Made by a program: the position numbers and the translations under genes | In this document: one piece after another, positions 1-8,258 of the stretch | How positions within the stretch are numbered: the first letter of the stretch is position 1 | Layout of the letters: each line of letters starts with the position of its first letter | Notes under the pieces: generated by a model | Database searches by the model: none | What the model saw: only the letters and a program-made list of their open reading frames with translations | Told to the model about the DNA's origin: nothing | Assembly: GCA_025454975.1 (NCBI GenBank) | Contig: JALONK010000005.1 | Location: 1-64,000, forward strand | Length of the DNA stretch: 64,000 nt | Source of the DNA: Bacteroidia bacterium | Lineage (GTDB): Bacteria > Bacteroidota > Bacteroidia > UKL13-3 | Direction: 5' to 3'

Positions 1-252
1 ATCAAATCGTTTTATTTCCTTGTTGGAATGGTTGTCATATAGAATTGCTAGTTTGATTTTATGGATTCTCTGATAGAGCATGGATAATAGTTTTCTATAT
101 CCAAACTCTGGATCACCAGGCTTATCGTAGCTGTAATACACTTTGATTTGTGGGAGCTTGGCACTAACAAACTCTGGTAAATATTTAACCCAAAGCTTAT
201 AGCGTGCTTTCCCCTTCACATCGTCTCTTGTAAAATTGTTCTTCCCGTTCAT
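1..252 (-). CDS. Partial hypothetical protein of the integrative element (runs off the left edge)
   Basis: An open minus-strand frame starts at an ATG at 252 and stays open to the window edge, giving at least 84 residues. The visible part is rich in Lys, Tyr and Arg (it begins MNGKNNFTRDDVKGKARYKL) and has no motif I can name. Its start overlaps the stop of the next gene upstream (249-1457) in an ATGA arrangement, which is a strong sign of a translationally coupled operon. I therefore take it as real although its end lies outside the window. Function not recognised; from context it belongs to the mobilisation/replication block of the RteC-type element. Confidence 0.6.
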   Translation of the reverse strand, partial: MNGKNNFTRDDVKGKARYKLWVKYLPEFVSAKLPQIKVYYSYDKPGDPEFGYRKLLSMLYQRIHKIKLAILYDNHSNKEIKRFD

Positions 253-1457
253 GCTGTGTCTTGTGGGTTATAGTATTGGTGCAGAAATCCTGCATTGAAA
301 TTTCTTTGGTCTGCGATACAATGCTGATAGAGATGTACAAGGTTTTGGTCTTCTTTTTCCAGAAGCTTTTTCTCAATTTGCTTGTAACATGCGACACTTT
401 TCTCTGTGAGATAGAGGGAATAAAGGTTGCAGAGTTCCGTGAGATTTTGATATTTCCTTTTCAGGCTATCACGTTTTTCATGGACTATTTTCAGCCATGC
501 TAGTGTTCCTCTGAATCCATTGGTGAAATGTTTGTCAAACCATGTCCAGGGAACAGGAATAAATCGGGAAGGATTTCGGTCTAAATATTTTCTGGCAAGT
601 AGTACCCGTTCGCAGAATTGAAGAAAGAGCTTTTGAGATTGTCCAGTGAAATGGTCTTTACGGATCAATGAAAAATATTCACGGATGTAGCGTTTGGTGA
701 GCTTATTTTGCTCGTCTGTAAAATCTTTGTCAGGATACAAAACTGATTTGGCAAATGCCCAAGCTTGCTGGGTGTATCGGTTTATCCACATCGAAAATTC
801 AGGCACATCGCCCGCCACCGAGGAAAGTGTTTCCTGCTGTTTCCAGCTTATTCCAATATGTTCCTGAAAATTCTCTTTATTGACCTTGCTTCCTTGTTTC
901 TTGCCAAATGTTTCCTGCTGTATCATTAAACTATCCACATTTCCACCTTGCTGATTTAGATTAAATGTTTCTTGGAAGTGGCAGGAATCATTATTGTCCC
1001 AAGTTGCAACACTATTAGATTTGGAAGTAGAATTGAATAGCTCTTGTTGAATCCATTGACGTGATTGTTCCAAATCGTTTTTGTAGATAAGTAACTTTGG
1101 ATTGAGCTCTACTTCAATACCACAATCTGAACCATGAAAGATTTTATTGGTAATAATGCCACATTCTTGTAGCACTGTAACGTGCCTGAAAATAGTACTA
1201 CGATGCTGGAGTTTGTTCTTTGCTATGCCAGTGTTGGTAATCCAAAACCTTCTGCTTTCTTCTAGCTTATACTTTTTGTTTTTATGAAGGTAAGCTCCGT
1301 AGAAACGGGCAATTTCTTTTGCTGTTTCTATATGGGTAGACTTGATGGAAAGCTTACGGTATTGCTGCGGTTTATTGATGCGGAGCAAATTGTTGTAGAT
1401 TTCGCAATAGTTGCGAAACCGTTCAAATGTCTTGGTAAAATCTATTTCGAGGTACAT
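249..1457 (-). CDS. Helix-turn-helix/replication-like protein of the RteC element
   Basis: About 402 residues if started at the internal ATG at 1457 (MYLEIDF...). The frame extends upstream to 1520, but that extension is Cys/Gly-rich and lacks a family-like start. Residues about 50-130 look like a winged-helix DNA-binding segment (a run reading NTGIAKNKLQHRSTIFRHV followed by a short wing). The middle is low-complexity and Gln/Asn-rich, and the C-terminal half is helical and charged. Proteins of this layout commonly sit next to rteC in Bacteroidota conjugative elements, where a replication or regulatory role is presumed. It is followed by an ATGA overlap with the partial gene at the window edge and preceded, about 345 bp away, by rteC on the same strand. 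Function is an inference from position. Confidence 0.6.
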   Translation of the reverse strand: MYLEIDFTKTFERFRNYCEIYNNLLRINKPQQYRKLSIKSTHIETAKEIARFYGAYLHKNKKYKLEESRRFWITNTGIAKNKLQHRSTIFRHVTVLQECGIITNKIFHGSDCGIEVELNPKLLIYKNDLEQSRQWIQQELFNSTSKSNSVATWDNNDSCHFQETFNLNQQGGNVDSLMIQQETFGKKQGSKVNKENFQEHIGISWKQQETLSSVAGDVPEFSMWINRYTQQAWAFAKSVLYPDKDFTDEQNKLTKRYIREYFSLIRKDHFTGQSQKLFLQFCERVLLARKYLDRNPSRFIPVPWTWFDKHFTNGFRGTLAWLKIVHEKRDSLKRKYQNLTELCNLYSLYLTEKSVACYKQIEKKLLEKEDQNLVHLYQHCIADQRNFNAGFLHQYYNPQDTA

Positions 1458-1802
1458 ACATTTTCCGTTTAAAAGGAAAAAACAAGGAGAAGACAAGCCT
1501 CCACACGATCCGTACCTCACAAATCAGGCTTGCTTCTTCCTTGCTTCCTTGATTCAAATGTATAGCCTGTGTAAAAACTGCTTTCTCTGTTTTTCCTTTC
1601 TGTTCCTGTCCGTTCCAATTATTTCCGCTTTGTTCCTGTTAATTCCATTTAGCAGAAAATAATTGTGTTGCAGACAGGGCAAAAGTAAAATGCGTACATG
1701 GCTTTCATCCACAAGGAGAAACCATGTACGCATTTATGAAAATTTACCTGTTAATAGTTTTTAATACACCCTGAGCTATGTTTTACCAAGTAGAACCCAA
1801 GT

Positions 1803-2648
1803 TCAATTATCTTCTACTCGTATTTTAGAGTTAAGCTTGGACTTTAGTTCGTCCAGGAACTTGGTTGGATTCTGCCTTCCTTTGATCTCAATATAGGAAC
1901 GATAGATGTCGCCTAAATCAACATTGAAAAGTCTCTCAAAAGCTGTGGCTAGTTCTTTAATGTCATTAGTGCCACGATTAAATGAACCTTGACTATGCAG
2001 GGCATAAATCATTTCAACCAATGATATTTTATTGTCAGTCCAAAATAGCTGATCCTTGTTGAGGATATTGAAGCTTGCTTTTGGTTCTTTACTTTGTAGT
2101 TTTTTAATTTCAGATTTGATATAGATGGCAAGCATGTCATAAGCCATAATCTTTGCTACTTTCAAATCATGGCTAGTACAGAATGCTGGGTCGGCATAAA
2201 AATATTCAGGTTCAATGAGCAAGTGTAGGTCTTCTTTGCCCCTTATGAAAAGAATATGGTCTAAGCAGACGTTGTTGGAACGATAGTATTGATAGAACTC
2301 CAGATTTTGATTCCAAAAACGGATAAGATCTTTTAAGGCAAGTTTGAAGAACTTCCTTTGAGCCTTTTCAGAACCGATAGGTCGTTTGGTTTCAAGCGTA
2401 AGAATGTTTGACCAATAGATAAGTGTGCTTACAATCCTTGGCTTTACTTCTTTGAAAAAACGGATTTCATCCTGAATGTTGTTAAACTGTTTCTTGGTTA
2501 GGATGAGTTCCTGTAGTTGGTTGTGGTAGGACTTGGATATTTTTAGAGATTGTTCCGCCTTAGCAATTATATTTAAATCTTGATTCTCAATTTCTTTTAA
2601 TTTGGTATCACACGCCTCTACCAGTTTAATGGCTTTATTTATCATCAC
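1803..2648 (-). CDS. rteC: RteC family regulator of conjugative element excision/transfer
   Basis: A 281-residue cytoplasmic protein. RteC in CTnDOT activates the excision operon in response to the RteA/RteB two-component system. The C-terminal half carries the family-typical pattern: FWTDNKISLVEMIYALHSQG at about residue 203, then a segment reading DIKELATAFERLFNVDLGD, then YRSYIEIKGRQNPTKFLDEL near the end. The N-terminal half is a long helical region, as in other RteC proteins. The start could be either of two adjacent ATG codons. It is followed by the HTH-like protein on the same strand, and the recombinase gene at 3125 is divergent from it. No RteA/RteB is visible, so its upstream control lies elsewhere or is absent. 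Confidence 0.88.
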   Translation of the reverse strand: MMINKAIKLVEACDTKLKEIENQDLNIIAKAEQSLKISKSYHNQLQELILTKKQFNNIQDEIRFFKEVKPRIVSTLIYWSNILTLETKRPIGSEKAQRKFFKLALKDLIRFWNQNLEFYQYYRSNNVCLDHILFIRGKEDLHLLIEPEYFYADPAFCTSHDLKVAKIMAYDMLAIYIKSEIKKLQSKEPKASFNILNKDQLFWTDNKISLVEMIYALHSQGSFNRGTNDIKELATAFERLFNVDLGDIYRSYIEIKGRQNPTKFLDELKSKLNSKIRVEDN

Positions 2649-2850
2649 ATTGTCTTAATTTTAGACACAAAAAAAGCCTTGAATTGGGTAAAAAGCCAAA
2701 TTTAGGGATATAATTTACCTGCTTTAAATACTAACATTTTATAAAATATTCATATTTAGTTGATTAATGTCCTGGTTTTAGCTTCATAACTTTGCATGTA
2801 CCTATCGTAAAAACTCAGCCCTGCTAAATTGTTGAAATAGAAGCAAATCC

Positions 2851-2881
2851 TTGTATAGATAGTTCGACTTTTGTATACTTG
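2851..2881 (+). promoter_or_regulatory. Candidate Bacteroidota-type promoter for the recombinase leader
   Basis: TTG at 2851-2853, a 20-bp spacer, then TATACTTG at 2874-2881, one mismatch from TAnnTTTG. If it is active, its transcript passes through a strong hairpin (2912-2946) before reaching the recombinase gene at 3125. Sequence match only. Confidence 0.35.
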
Positions 2882-2899
2882 CGTCTACGAAAACAACTG

Positions 2900-2997
2900 G
2901 TAAAATCCAGTAAAATGCCATCAGATTAAGCTTCTGATGGCATTTTTGCTTTGTTGATACCATCGCATATTACTGGTCGGTTTAGTAAAATCCAGTA
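2900..2997. repeat. Direct repeat GTAAAATCCAGTA flanking a hairpin upstream of the recombinase
   Basis: The 13-base word GTAAAATCCAGTA occurs at 2900-2912 and again at 2985-2997. The first copy also sits in a palindrome, ACTGG-TAAAAT-CCAGT (2897-2912). Such repeats beside a tyrosine recombinase gene are typical of recombinase or excisionase binding sites or of an attachment site. No matching copy was found by eye at the right side of the accessory region, so the role is unproven. Confidence 0.5.
2912..2946. terminator. Strong hairpin/terminator between rteC and the recombinase
   Basis: Arms AAAATGCCATCAGA (2912-2925) and TCTGATGGCATTTT (2933-2946) pair perfectly around a 7-base loop and are followed by further T residues. 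It has the form of an intrinsic terminator usable on both strands. It could insulate the element edge or act as an attenuator in the recombinase leader. Confidence 0.7.
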
Positions 2998-3124
2998 GTA
3001 TTTGAGACCGGCAGGCAGACCGGCAGACACAGATAATAAAGTTTGCCAGCCTGTTTTCACATCAGCCGCTGCATCACAGCATCTTCTTTAAACTATCGCC
3101 TCGATCTCCCGTAAACAAACTATT

Positions 3125-4348
3125 ATGGGAAAATACCACAAAGTAAAAACATTCTTCTACCTTGATGCCAGGCGGACAAATGACAAAGGAGAACAACAGA
3201 TCTATTTAAAGATTCGGGTGGATCAGACTAAAGCGCTACTTTATGTAAACCGCTTGGTTAATCCAAAAATCTGGGACAAAGTACGGCAAGAACACAGAGG
3301 CAGAGGTTTGGAGGCCGACACACTGAATGTCTATCTAAGAAAGATCAAACTTGATATTGACAATCATGCAAACACATTTAATCTGCAGGGTGACCCTTTT
3401 GATGCTGCCGATTTAAAAAATGCCTACTCAGGTAAAGAAGATCCTAAAACATCACTACTTAACCTTATTGATGAATTTCTTAGACGTCAGCGTGACAAGA
3501 TCGGTAAACAGTCAGGAATTAAACAGAACTCATATAACTCAGTGAGCGCTTTATGTGGTAAGTTAAGAGATTTTATTAACAGCCACCCGGATTACAAGAC
3601 GTCAACTTATAGGCTTAAAGACATTTCCCCTAAACTCGCTTACGAGTTTTTTGAGTACATGACAGTGACCCTGAATAACAAGTATAACACCGCAGTAAAA
3701 GGGATAAAAGTATTGAAGCAGATTATCAACTTCGGTGTATCGATTGAATGGCTGGATAGTAACCCATTAAGATCATTTCAGAAGGGATATGTGTTCGATG
3801 ATGTGCGGTATCTTACCAAAGAAGAACTCTTGCAGATAGAAATAAAAGGGTTCAAAAATGAAAGAGTGGCGGCAATTCGAGATTGCTTTCTGTTTTGCTG
3901 TTATACTGGTTTATCCTTCTCTGACGCCAAAAAACTTAGCAAAAAAGATATTGTAATACGAGAAGGAAGACCGTTTATAGATTTACAAAGAGTTAAAACC
4001 GATGTAGGTGCTCTTATACCTTTAACGCCAAAAGCAATTTCACTACTGAATAAATATGAGAACCATCCTAAATGTGTAGCAAGCGAATTACTAATCCCTC
4101 TTGTCAGCAACCAGAAAACTAACCTATATCTCAAGGAAATCGCAGCATTATCTGGTATCAACAAAGAACTCACTTATCACATGAGTAGGCACACCTTTGC
4201 CACAACAGTCTGCATTTCTAATGGCATATCTTACGAAGCCGTGAGTAAGATGTTAGGTCATAAAAGCACTGGAACGGTAACTGCAAGATATGCACGTGTG
4301 ACACCAGAGAGACTAATTTTAGAGATGGATAAGGTTTCGGAGAAGTGA
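3125..4348 (+). CDS. IntDOT-like tyrosine recombinase (integrase)
   Basis: A 407-residue site-specific recombinase with an N-terminal arm-binding region (about 1-100), a SAM-like core-binding region (about 110-220) and a catalytic domain (about 230-400). Visible catalytic elements are HMSRHTF (the HxxR pair), LGHKS (the second His) and the nucleophile Tyr in TARYARV. The first catalytic Arg position reads CYTGLSFSDA, so Ser replaces the usual Arg, as known for IntDOT-type recombinases of Bacteroidota conjugative elements. It is divergent from rteC and followed 6 bp after the stop by the palindrome at 4354. A decayed copy of its C-terminus lies at 6780-6924. It most likely integrates and excises the element to its left, or the whole island. 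Confidence 0.9.
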   Translation: MGKYHKVKTFFYLDARRTNDKGEQQIYLKIRVDQTKALLYVNRLVNPKIWDKVRQEHRGRGLEADTLNVYLRKIKLDIDNHANTFNLQGDPFDAADLKNAYSGKEDPKTSLLNLIDEFLRRQRDKIGKQSGIKQNSYNSVSALCGKLRDFINSHPDYKTSTYRLKDISPKLAYEFFEYMTVTLNNKYNTAVKGIKVLKQIINFGVSIEWLDSNPLRSFQKGYVFDDVRYLTKEELLQIEIKGFKNERVAAIRDCFLFCCYTGLSFSDAKKLSKKDIVIREGRPFIDLQRVKTDVGALIPLTPKAISLLNKYENHPKCVASELLIPLVSNQKTNLYLKEIAALSGINKELTYHMSRHTFATTVCISNGISYEAVSKMLGHKSTGTVTARYARVTPERLILEMDKVSEK

Positions 4349-4353
4349 CTTTA

Positions 4354-4365
4354 TTTCAAATGAAA
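4354..4365. repeat. Palindrome TTTCAAATGAAA just after the recombinase stop codon
   Basis: One of five TTTCAnnTGAAA palindromes in the accessory region (also at 16600, 24942, 28986 and 35558). It starts 6 bp after the recombinase stop codon and is followed by AAAAGG. Confidence 0.55.
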
Positions 4366-4427
4366 AAAGGTTCCGGCACACCAACTAATACCATTGTCAT
4401 CCCAATTAAAATAAGATTCTCCCATTA

Positions 4428-4976
4428 TTAATCAATAGGTTCATGCCAGCCATTAAATTCGTTACTATCAACTTCGTAAGCATCATTATTTGATCTTCTT
4501 AGGTCTTCATAGTCAAAATCGTCAGTGGCATCATAATCGCCCTCCTCAAATTCACTTAATTCTAATGTCATTCGTTTTTTTAGCAATGCTTTACAGTTGT
4601 CTCCATTAAATACTTTTCGTGAGAATGCCTGATAACTGCAAGAAAGTGGCAAGCCTTTTATTTTCTCTAACATTGAATTATTGCTTTTTGCTCCAAGGAT
4701 CATCTCTTTGTCTCCCAATTTTAGATGCTGATAGCTAACTAAAGTGGTGTGAGAGCCTGTCTGAGCAAGATAAAATTCAGGATCATTAAAAAATATAGAA
4801 AGACAATACTCTGAAAGTGCATCTATAGCCTCTTCCGAAATTATGAAGTTGTTAACTTCTTTGCATAACCACTCGATGTAATCAGGGTCGGTGAGAGCCA
4901 CATCTTTTATTTCTTCACCAAGATGCTTTCCAAAATTTATAATGTCATTAATTTTGGCAATTCTTACTTCTTTCAT
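4428..4976 (-). CDS. Hypothetical protein in an attC-like cassette
   Basis: A 182-residue protein with no signal peptide or membrane segment. The N-terminal third contains ALTDPDYIEWLCKE, a short motif also seen at the ends of some exonuclease-like proteins. The C-terminal 50 residues are very acidic (EFEEGDYDATDDFDYEDL). It is a single-gene unit on the minus strand with a GTTAGGT site 46 bp upstream of its ATG, like the two genes to its right. Function not recognised. The acidic tail suggests interaction with a basic partner or DNA mimicry, but that is speculation. Confidence 0.6.
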   Translation of the reverse strand: MKEVRIAKINDIINFGKHLGEEIKDVALTDPDYIEWLCKEVNNFIISEEAIDALSEYCLSIFFNDPEFYLAQTGSHTTLVSYQHLKLGDKEMILGAKSNNSMLEKIKGLPLSCSYQAFSRKVFNGDNCKALLKKRMTLELSEFEEGDYDATDDFDYEDLRRSNNDAYEVDSNEFNGWHEPID

Positions 4977-5021
4977 TATTATAATATCAGAATGATTAAG
5001 CAGTCTTTTTCAACGGTCAGC

Positions 5022-5028
5022 ACCTAAC
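5022..5028 (-). other. attC-like R' site (GTTAGGT on the minus strand)
   Basis: On the minus strand this reads GCTGTTAGGTGC, matching the integron R' core GTTRRRY, 46 bp before the ATG of 4428-4976. The flanking sequence towards 5060 can form a small stem (CAATAG/CTATTG), but I see no full-length attC stem here, so it is less certain than the site at 5937-6070. Confidence 0.4.
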
Positions 5029-5093
5029 AGCGCTTTAACGCAATAGTTGGTTTGCTATTGCTTGTCTTTTTCTCGAAGTATTTCGACAAAAAA

Positions 5094-5909
5094 TTAGAGT
5101 TTTGAATTTTTCAAAGACTCGAGATGATTAGTCGAGACCCAGTCAATTACGGTTCCGTTACAATCAGGTGTATTTGGACAGCAAATGAATTCATTCCTCA
5201 TTTCGTCCTTGAAAACTTTGTAATCGCCAACTTTAATAATCTTCTGACAATGTAAACAACATTTCTCGTCATTTAAGTCAGGTAGGTCTTCAAAAGGGTA
5301 GTTTTCATTAAGATACTTTTGTTTGTTTTCAATGATTAATTCTTTCAAATCATGGCTGGCCTGATTTTTCGGATTCTTAGAATCATCTTCCCACCAACTA
5401 CCGTCTATTTCGTGAATTAAATTGCCCAAAGTGAAACTAAGGTCTTCAATCTTATTTGCAATAGTGAGTATATCATTAGCAGTAATTTCTTGTCTCTGCT
5501 GTCTATAACCACCTCTCATTCTAGTTACATTTTTGTGGCGAATGATTGCTTTACTTTCTGTTTGCCCATAAAATGAATGAGTTATTGTATTTCGCTCTTG
5601 TTCAAGCAAAGTTGCATTTTTGGCTATTTCTTTAAATCTATCTCGTTCGCTTTTTATAGGTTCAAGTAGTTCATGAAGGCCAACGCTAACATTTATAAGT
5701 TGGCGAAAACTAAGTTCTGATAGGACAAGTTCATTAAACGGATAACCTGTATTCATATGCATACCCGCAAACAAGGAAAACATGAATTCTAAATGCGCAA
5801 AATTAAGAGTCAATTTACCAACTGAACTCGTAAATTCTTCACTAAATCCTTGCGTGCCAAAAGTAATAGAACGTTGTTGTTCTTCCCCGTGATTATTTTC
5901 GTTTTTCAT
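5094..5909 (-). CDS. HEPN-like protein with C-terminal zinc ribbon, in an attC-like cassette
   Basis: A 271-residue protein. Residues about 25-180 are helical and include EQERNTITHSFYG near residue 105, an R-x4-H motif typical of HEPN-fold proteins, many of which are RNases. Residues about 215-260 carry CCLHC and ICCPNTPDC, forming a four-cysteine zinc-ribbon-like knuckle. It starts at an ATG about 28 bp from the R'-like end of an attC-like site (5937-6070). RNase activity is possible given the R-x4-H pattern but is not demonstrated by sequence alone; some HEPN proteins are inactive scaffolds. It stands alone with no adjacent nucleotidyltransferase antitoxin. Confidence 0.6.
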   Translation of the reverse strand: MKNENNHGEEQQRSITFGTQGFSEEFTSSVGKLTLNFAHLEFMFSLFAGMHMNTGYPFNELVLSELSFRQLINVSVGLHELLEPIKSERDRFKEIAKNATLLEQERNTITHSFYGQTESKAIIRHKNVTRMRGGYRQQRQEITANDILTIANKIEDLSFTLGNLIHEIDGSWWEDDSKNPKNQASHDLKELIIENKQKYLNENYPFEDLPDLNDEKCCLHCQKIIKVGDYKVFKDEMRNEFICCPNTPDCNGTVIDWVSTNHLESLKNSKL

Positions 5910-5936
5910 GTAGATAAGATTAATGTTCTATGGCTT

Positions 5937-6070
5937 GCTCCAACGTTTCGCGGCTCAGTCGCAGTCGCCGGTGTAATAGAACTGCGTACTCTCCACTGGG
6001 ACGAAAGTAGTGAAAAAACGAAGACCTTCGACTTAACCAGACCGGCGATTGCGACTAGCCGATGTTAGGT
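5937..6070 (-). other. Integron attC-like recombination site
   Basis: Two arms pair over about 30 bases. The left arm has GGCTCAGTCGCAGTCGCCGG (from 5952) and the right arm has ACCGGCGATTGCGACTAGCC (6041-6060). They match except for one mismatch and one unpaired C, which resembles the extrahelical bases that fix attC orientation. The ends read ACCTAAC on the minus strand (from 6070, fits RYYYAAC) and GTTGGAG (5937-5943, one mismatch to GTTRRRY). The 134-bp size is within the known attC range. It lies between two minus-strand genes exactly where a cassette junction would be. Confidence 0.6.
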
Positions 6071-6077
6071 TCAGGCT

Positions 6078-6617
6078 TTATTGCCTACCAACTATTGGAT
6101 TATAAAAATCTCTCAAACTTTTTTCTAATCTTGGCATAATCCAATCATAGTTTGCAGTTTGAATATTAAGATAACTAACTCGATAAATTGCTTCTTGCAT
6201 ATTTTCTCGTACTTTCAGTTTTAAGCCAAAAGTGGGCTTGTGTAATTCTAAATGAATATGTTCTAAAACTCGATTTTTAATCTTTTTTGATTTTCCGATA
6301 TATAATGGGAACCATTCTTTCAATTCCGAGTGCTTTCCTATTCTCATCTTTTTTGGATTAGAAGTAAATTTCTTTTCATAACGCGAATCAAGCCAAACCT
6401 CACAAAAGTTATCTATCCACTCTTTAAAAGTTGAATATTTGTTGTCGTTTTTGATTTCAATAAAGTATAAACCTTGGCAATTCATCTTTTCCCAAGGGAT
6501 ATTTTCAAAACTAGACATTGAAAATTCAAACGCTTCAGCAAATCTGAGCGATTTTGAGATGTTCTCTATTTCGTTATTTAGTTCTTGAATTTTCTTGTCA
6601 ATAGTTTCCATAATCAC
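6078..6617 (-). CDS. GIY-YIG nuclease domain protein
   Basis: A 179-residue protein with the GIY-YIG nuclease order: GLYFIEI (about 49-55) for the first motif, LYIGKS (105-110) for YIG, the conserved Arg at about 116 in KNRVLEH, Glu at about 165 in PRLEKSL and Asn at about 173 in YNPIVGR. The family cleaves DNA using a single metal. The unusually long spacer (about 50 residues) between GLY and YIG is an insertion. It is a single-gene unit with GTTAGGT 15 bp upstream of the ATG and the attC-like site just after its stop. A role in phage restriction or DNA turnover is inference. Confidence 0.75.
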   Translation of the reverse strand: MIMETIDKKIQELNNEIENISKSLRFAEAFEFSMSSFENIPWEKMNCQGLYFIEIKNDNKYSTFKEWIDNFCEVWLDSRYEKKFTSNPKKMRIGKHSELKEWFPLYIGKSKKIKNRVLEHIHLELHKPTFGLKLKVRENMQEAIYRVSYLNIQTANYDWIMPRLEKSLRDFYNPIVGRQ

Positions 6618-6631
6618 GTTTTTTACCTTCC

Positions 6632-6638
6632 ACCTAAC
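6632..6638 (-). other. attC-like R' site (GTTAGGT on the minus strand)
   Basis: The minus strand reads ACGCGTTAGGTGG, a full match to GTTRRRY, 15 bp upstream of the ATG of the GIY-YIG gene. It would be the downstream half of a preceding cassette's site; the rest of that cassette is not recognisable to the right. Confidence 0.4.
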
Positions 6639-6779
6639 GCGTTTATATACGTCATATTTTTACATATATCCCTCTATTTTGGATGGCTATGCGCCACAAA
6701 TAGCTTAGTTTCGTAAGATAAAGTTTTGTCATAAATTATCAAATAATAGTACAATGTGGAAGCCGTCCTGATTCATCTA

Positions 6780-6924
6780 GTAAGCAACCAAAAGACTAAC
6801 TCATTTCTTATAGAAATTTCCGCACCGTGCGGTATTAAAGAACTTACATAGCATATGAGTCTTCATATTTTTGCCACTACAGTTTGTTTCCAATGGTATC
6901 TCTTATGAAGCAGTCAGTAAGATG
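6780..6924 (+). pseudogene. Decayed C-terminal fragment of an IntDOT-like recombinase
   Basis: Translation gives VSNQKTNSFLIEIS...GIKELT, then an in-frame stop, then HMSLHIFATTVC, then after a frameshift SNGISYEAVSKM. This parallels the intact recombinase at 3125-4348 (VSNQKTNLYLKEIA, HMSRHTFATTVC, SNGISYEAVSKM). The catalytic Arg of HxxR has become Leu. There is a stop codon and a frameshift, and nothing upstream of the catalytic core remains. It marks the scar of an older related insertion. Confidence 0.8.
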
Positions 6925-6999
6925 TATAAAATCGCTTATTTTCAACTATAAAAGGTGGATTTAGCTCGATTTTCTTAATTTGCTTAAAACGGATTTCTG

Positions 7000-7941
7000 A
7001 TGGATGAAGATATAGACGCAAGATATGTGGACACTATTAGGGAAATTGTAGCCTTTCTTAAGAGTATTGACGTTACAACCACACAAAATCGTGACATAGA
7101 ACTATTCGAAATGTTAGAACTTCTCTTTCCTCTTGGAAACTTCTTTATAGCTGATGAAACATTTAATGAGGTACATAGACTTACAATCAATAAGAGGGTG
7201 CTAAATGGTGAAAATAAAAGAATTCATGAAATAAAGCAGCTAAGCTACCCACCCAAAAAATTAGTAGCAAAATATGGAAGATGCAACATGCCTAATGAAA
7301 GCATTTTCTATGGTGCATTTTCAATGTTAGGTGTCCTTGCAGAACTGAAGCCAGATGTCGGAGACCTAATCACACACTCTACGTGGCGATTAAAAAAACC
7401 TAACACAGCCCTCAAAACATGTTCAATTTATAAAAACCAACCTGAAGATAGACAAGGTAAAAAGCTTACTAACCTCAGGAGCAGAAATATTGATAATTTT
7501 GTTCAAGAGAATTTGAAGCAATACCCTTCGAACCTGCTAACAGTTATTAATGACCTCATCACTTTTATTGCGGATAGTTTCTCAAAGAAAACAAAGGGAA
7601 ATCATAGAGAATACATTTTTAGTGCCTTCCTAGCATCTAAAATTTTTAATACTCTTGAGAATGGTACAATAGAAGCCCTGTGTTATCCTAGTGTTCAGAT
7701 GAATCTATCATTCGAAAATCTAGCAATAAAATCGGATGTATTTGATGAACATTACCAACTTGTACATGCTCATGATAGCTGTGTCGTGAGTAGACTGAAT
7801 GGGGGATATTTAGAACAAGGATTAACTGACTGTGACCGTTTTAACTATCAATCAGGAAGATTACTATGGGAAATGAATAAAATAGATATGCCAGAAGAAA
7901 TGTTTTTACGATTAAAGGAAGCATATAAAATTGAGCTCTAA
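7000..7941 (+). CDS. RES-like domain protein
   Basis: A 313-residue soluble protein. Residues about 88-120 read KYGRCNMPNESIFYGAF followed by VLAELK, matching the RES layout (Arg, then a Tyr in a short strand, then an acidic residue after a helix). A later segment with YIFSAFLASKIF and IEALCYPSVQ resembles the second half of RES domains, with the expected Tyr-Pro-Ser strand. RES toxins degrade NAD+ and normally have an upstream Xre-type antitoxin; none is adjacent here. The N-terminal 80 residues are an unrelated helical extension. Assignment is by pattern only; it could be a divergent relative with another role. Confidence 0.55.
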   Translation: MDEDIDARYVDTIREIVAFLKSIDVTTTQNRDIELFEMLELLFPLGNFFIADETFNEVHRLTINKRVLNGENKRIHEIKQLSYPPKKLVAKYGRCNMPNESIFYGAFSMLGVLAELKPDVGDLITHSTWRLKKPNTALKTCSIYKNQPEDRQGKKLTNLRSRNIDNFVQENLKQYPSNLLTVINDLITFIADSFSKKTKGNHREYIFSAFLASKIFNTLENGTIEALCYPSVQMNLSFENLAIKSDVFDEHYQLVHAHDSCVVSRLNGGYLEQGLTDCDRFNYQSGRLLWEMNKIDMPEEMFLRLKEAYKIEL

Positions 7942-7959
7942 ATGATTATATTCATCTAG

Positions 7960-8220
7960 GCCTCAAAATGGTTTCGAAATTTGCGGTCCGAAAGAACCCC
8001 ATTCTCTTCCACGTTAATAGTTGTCGTAACTCTTTACTACGGTACTTTATATAGTCTTTAGGCCAAAGTGTTTAGAAACATTATCCGCGGCAACAAGAAT
8101 ACTTTGAATTGAACACCAAATTTCAACTTCGTTAAAAAAATTCTGAGCATACTGTAAGCGTTCACCAGCTCTCAATACAATTTTAGACTTTAGCACAGTT
8201 TCAATAATAAACCGTCTCAT
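7960..8220 (-). pseudogene. Frameshifted remnant of a hypothetical gene
   Basis: A 57-residue minus-strand reading frame (8047-8220) starts with ATG and contains EIWCSIQSILVAADNVSKHF, then stops. In another frame the next bases (to about 7960) read KYRSKELRQLL and further plausible residues. Together they look like the N-terminal part of a larger protein broken by a frameshift and truncated. I do not recognise the family with confidence. The rest of the 7942-8258 gap shows nothing else. Confidence 0.45.
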
Positions 8221-8258
8221 AGAGTGCGTTCATACAGGTTGATAAATGGATGATATTC

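Noticed and set aside
197..503. Short frames opposite the element-edge genes
   Set aside because: They are shadows of the minus-strand ATGA-coupled genes.
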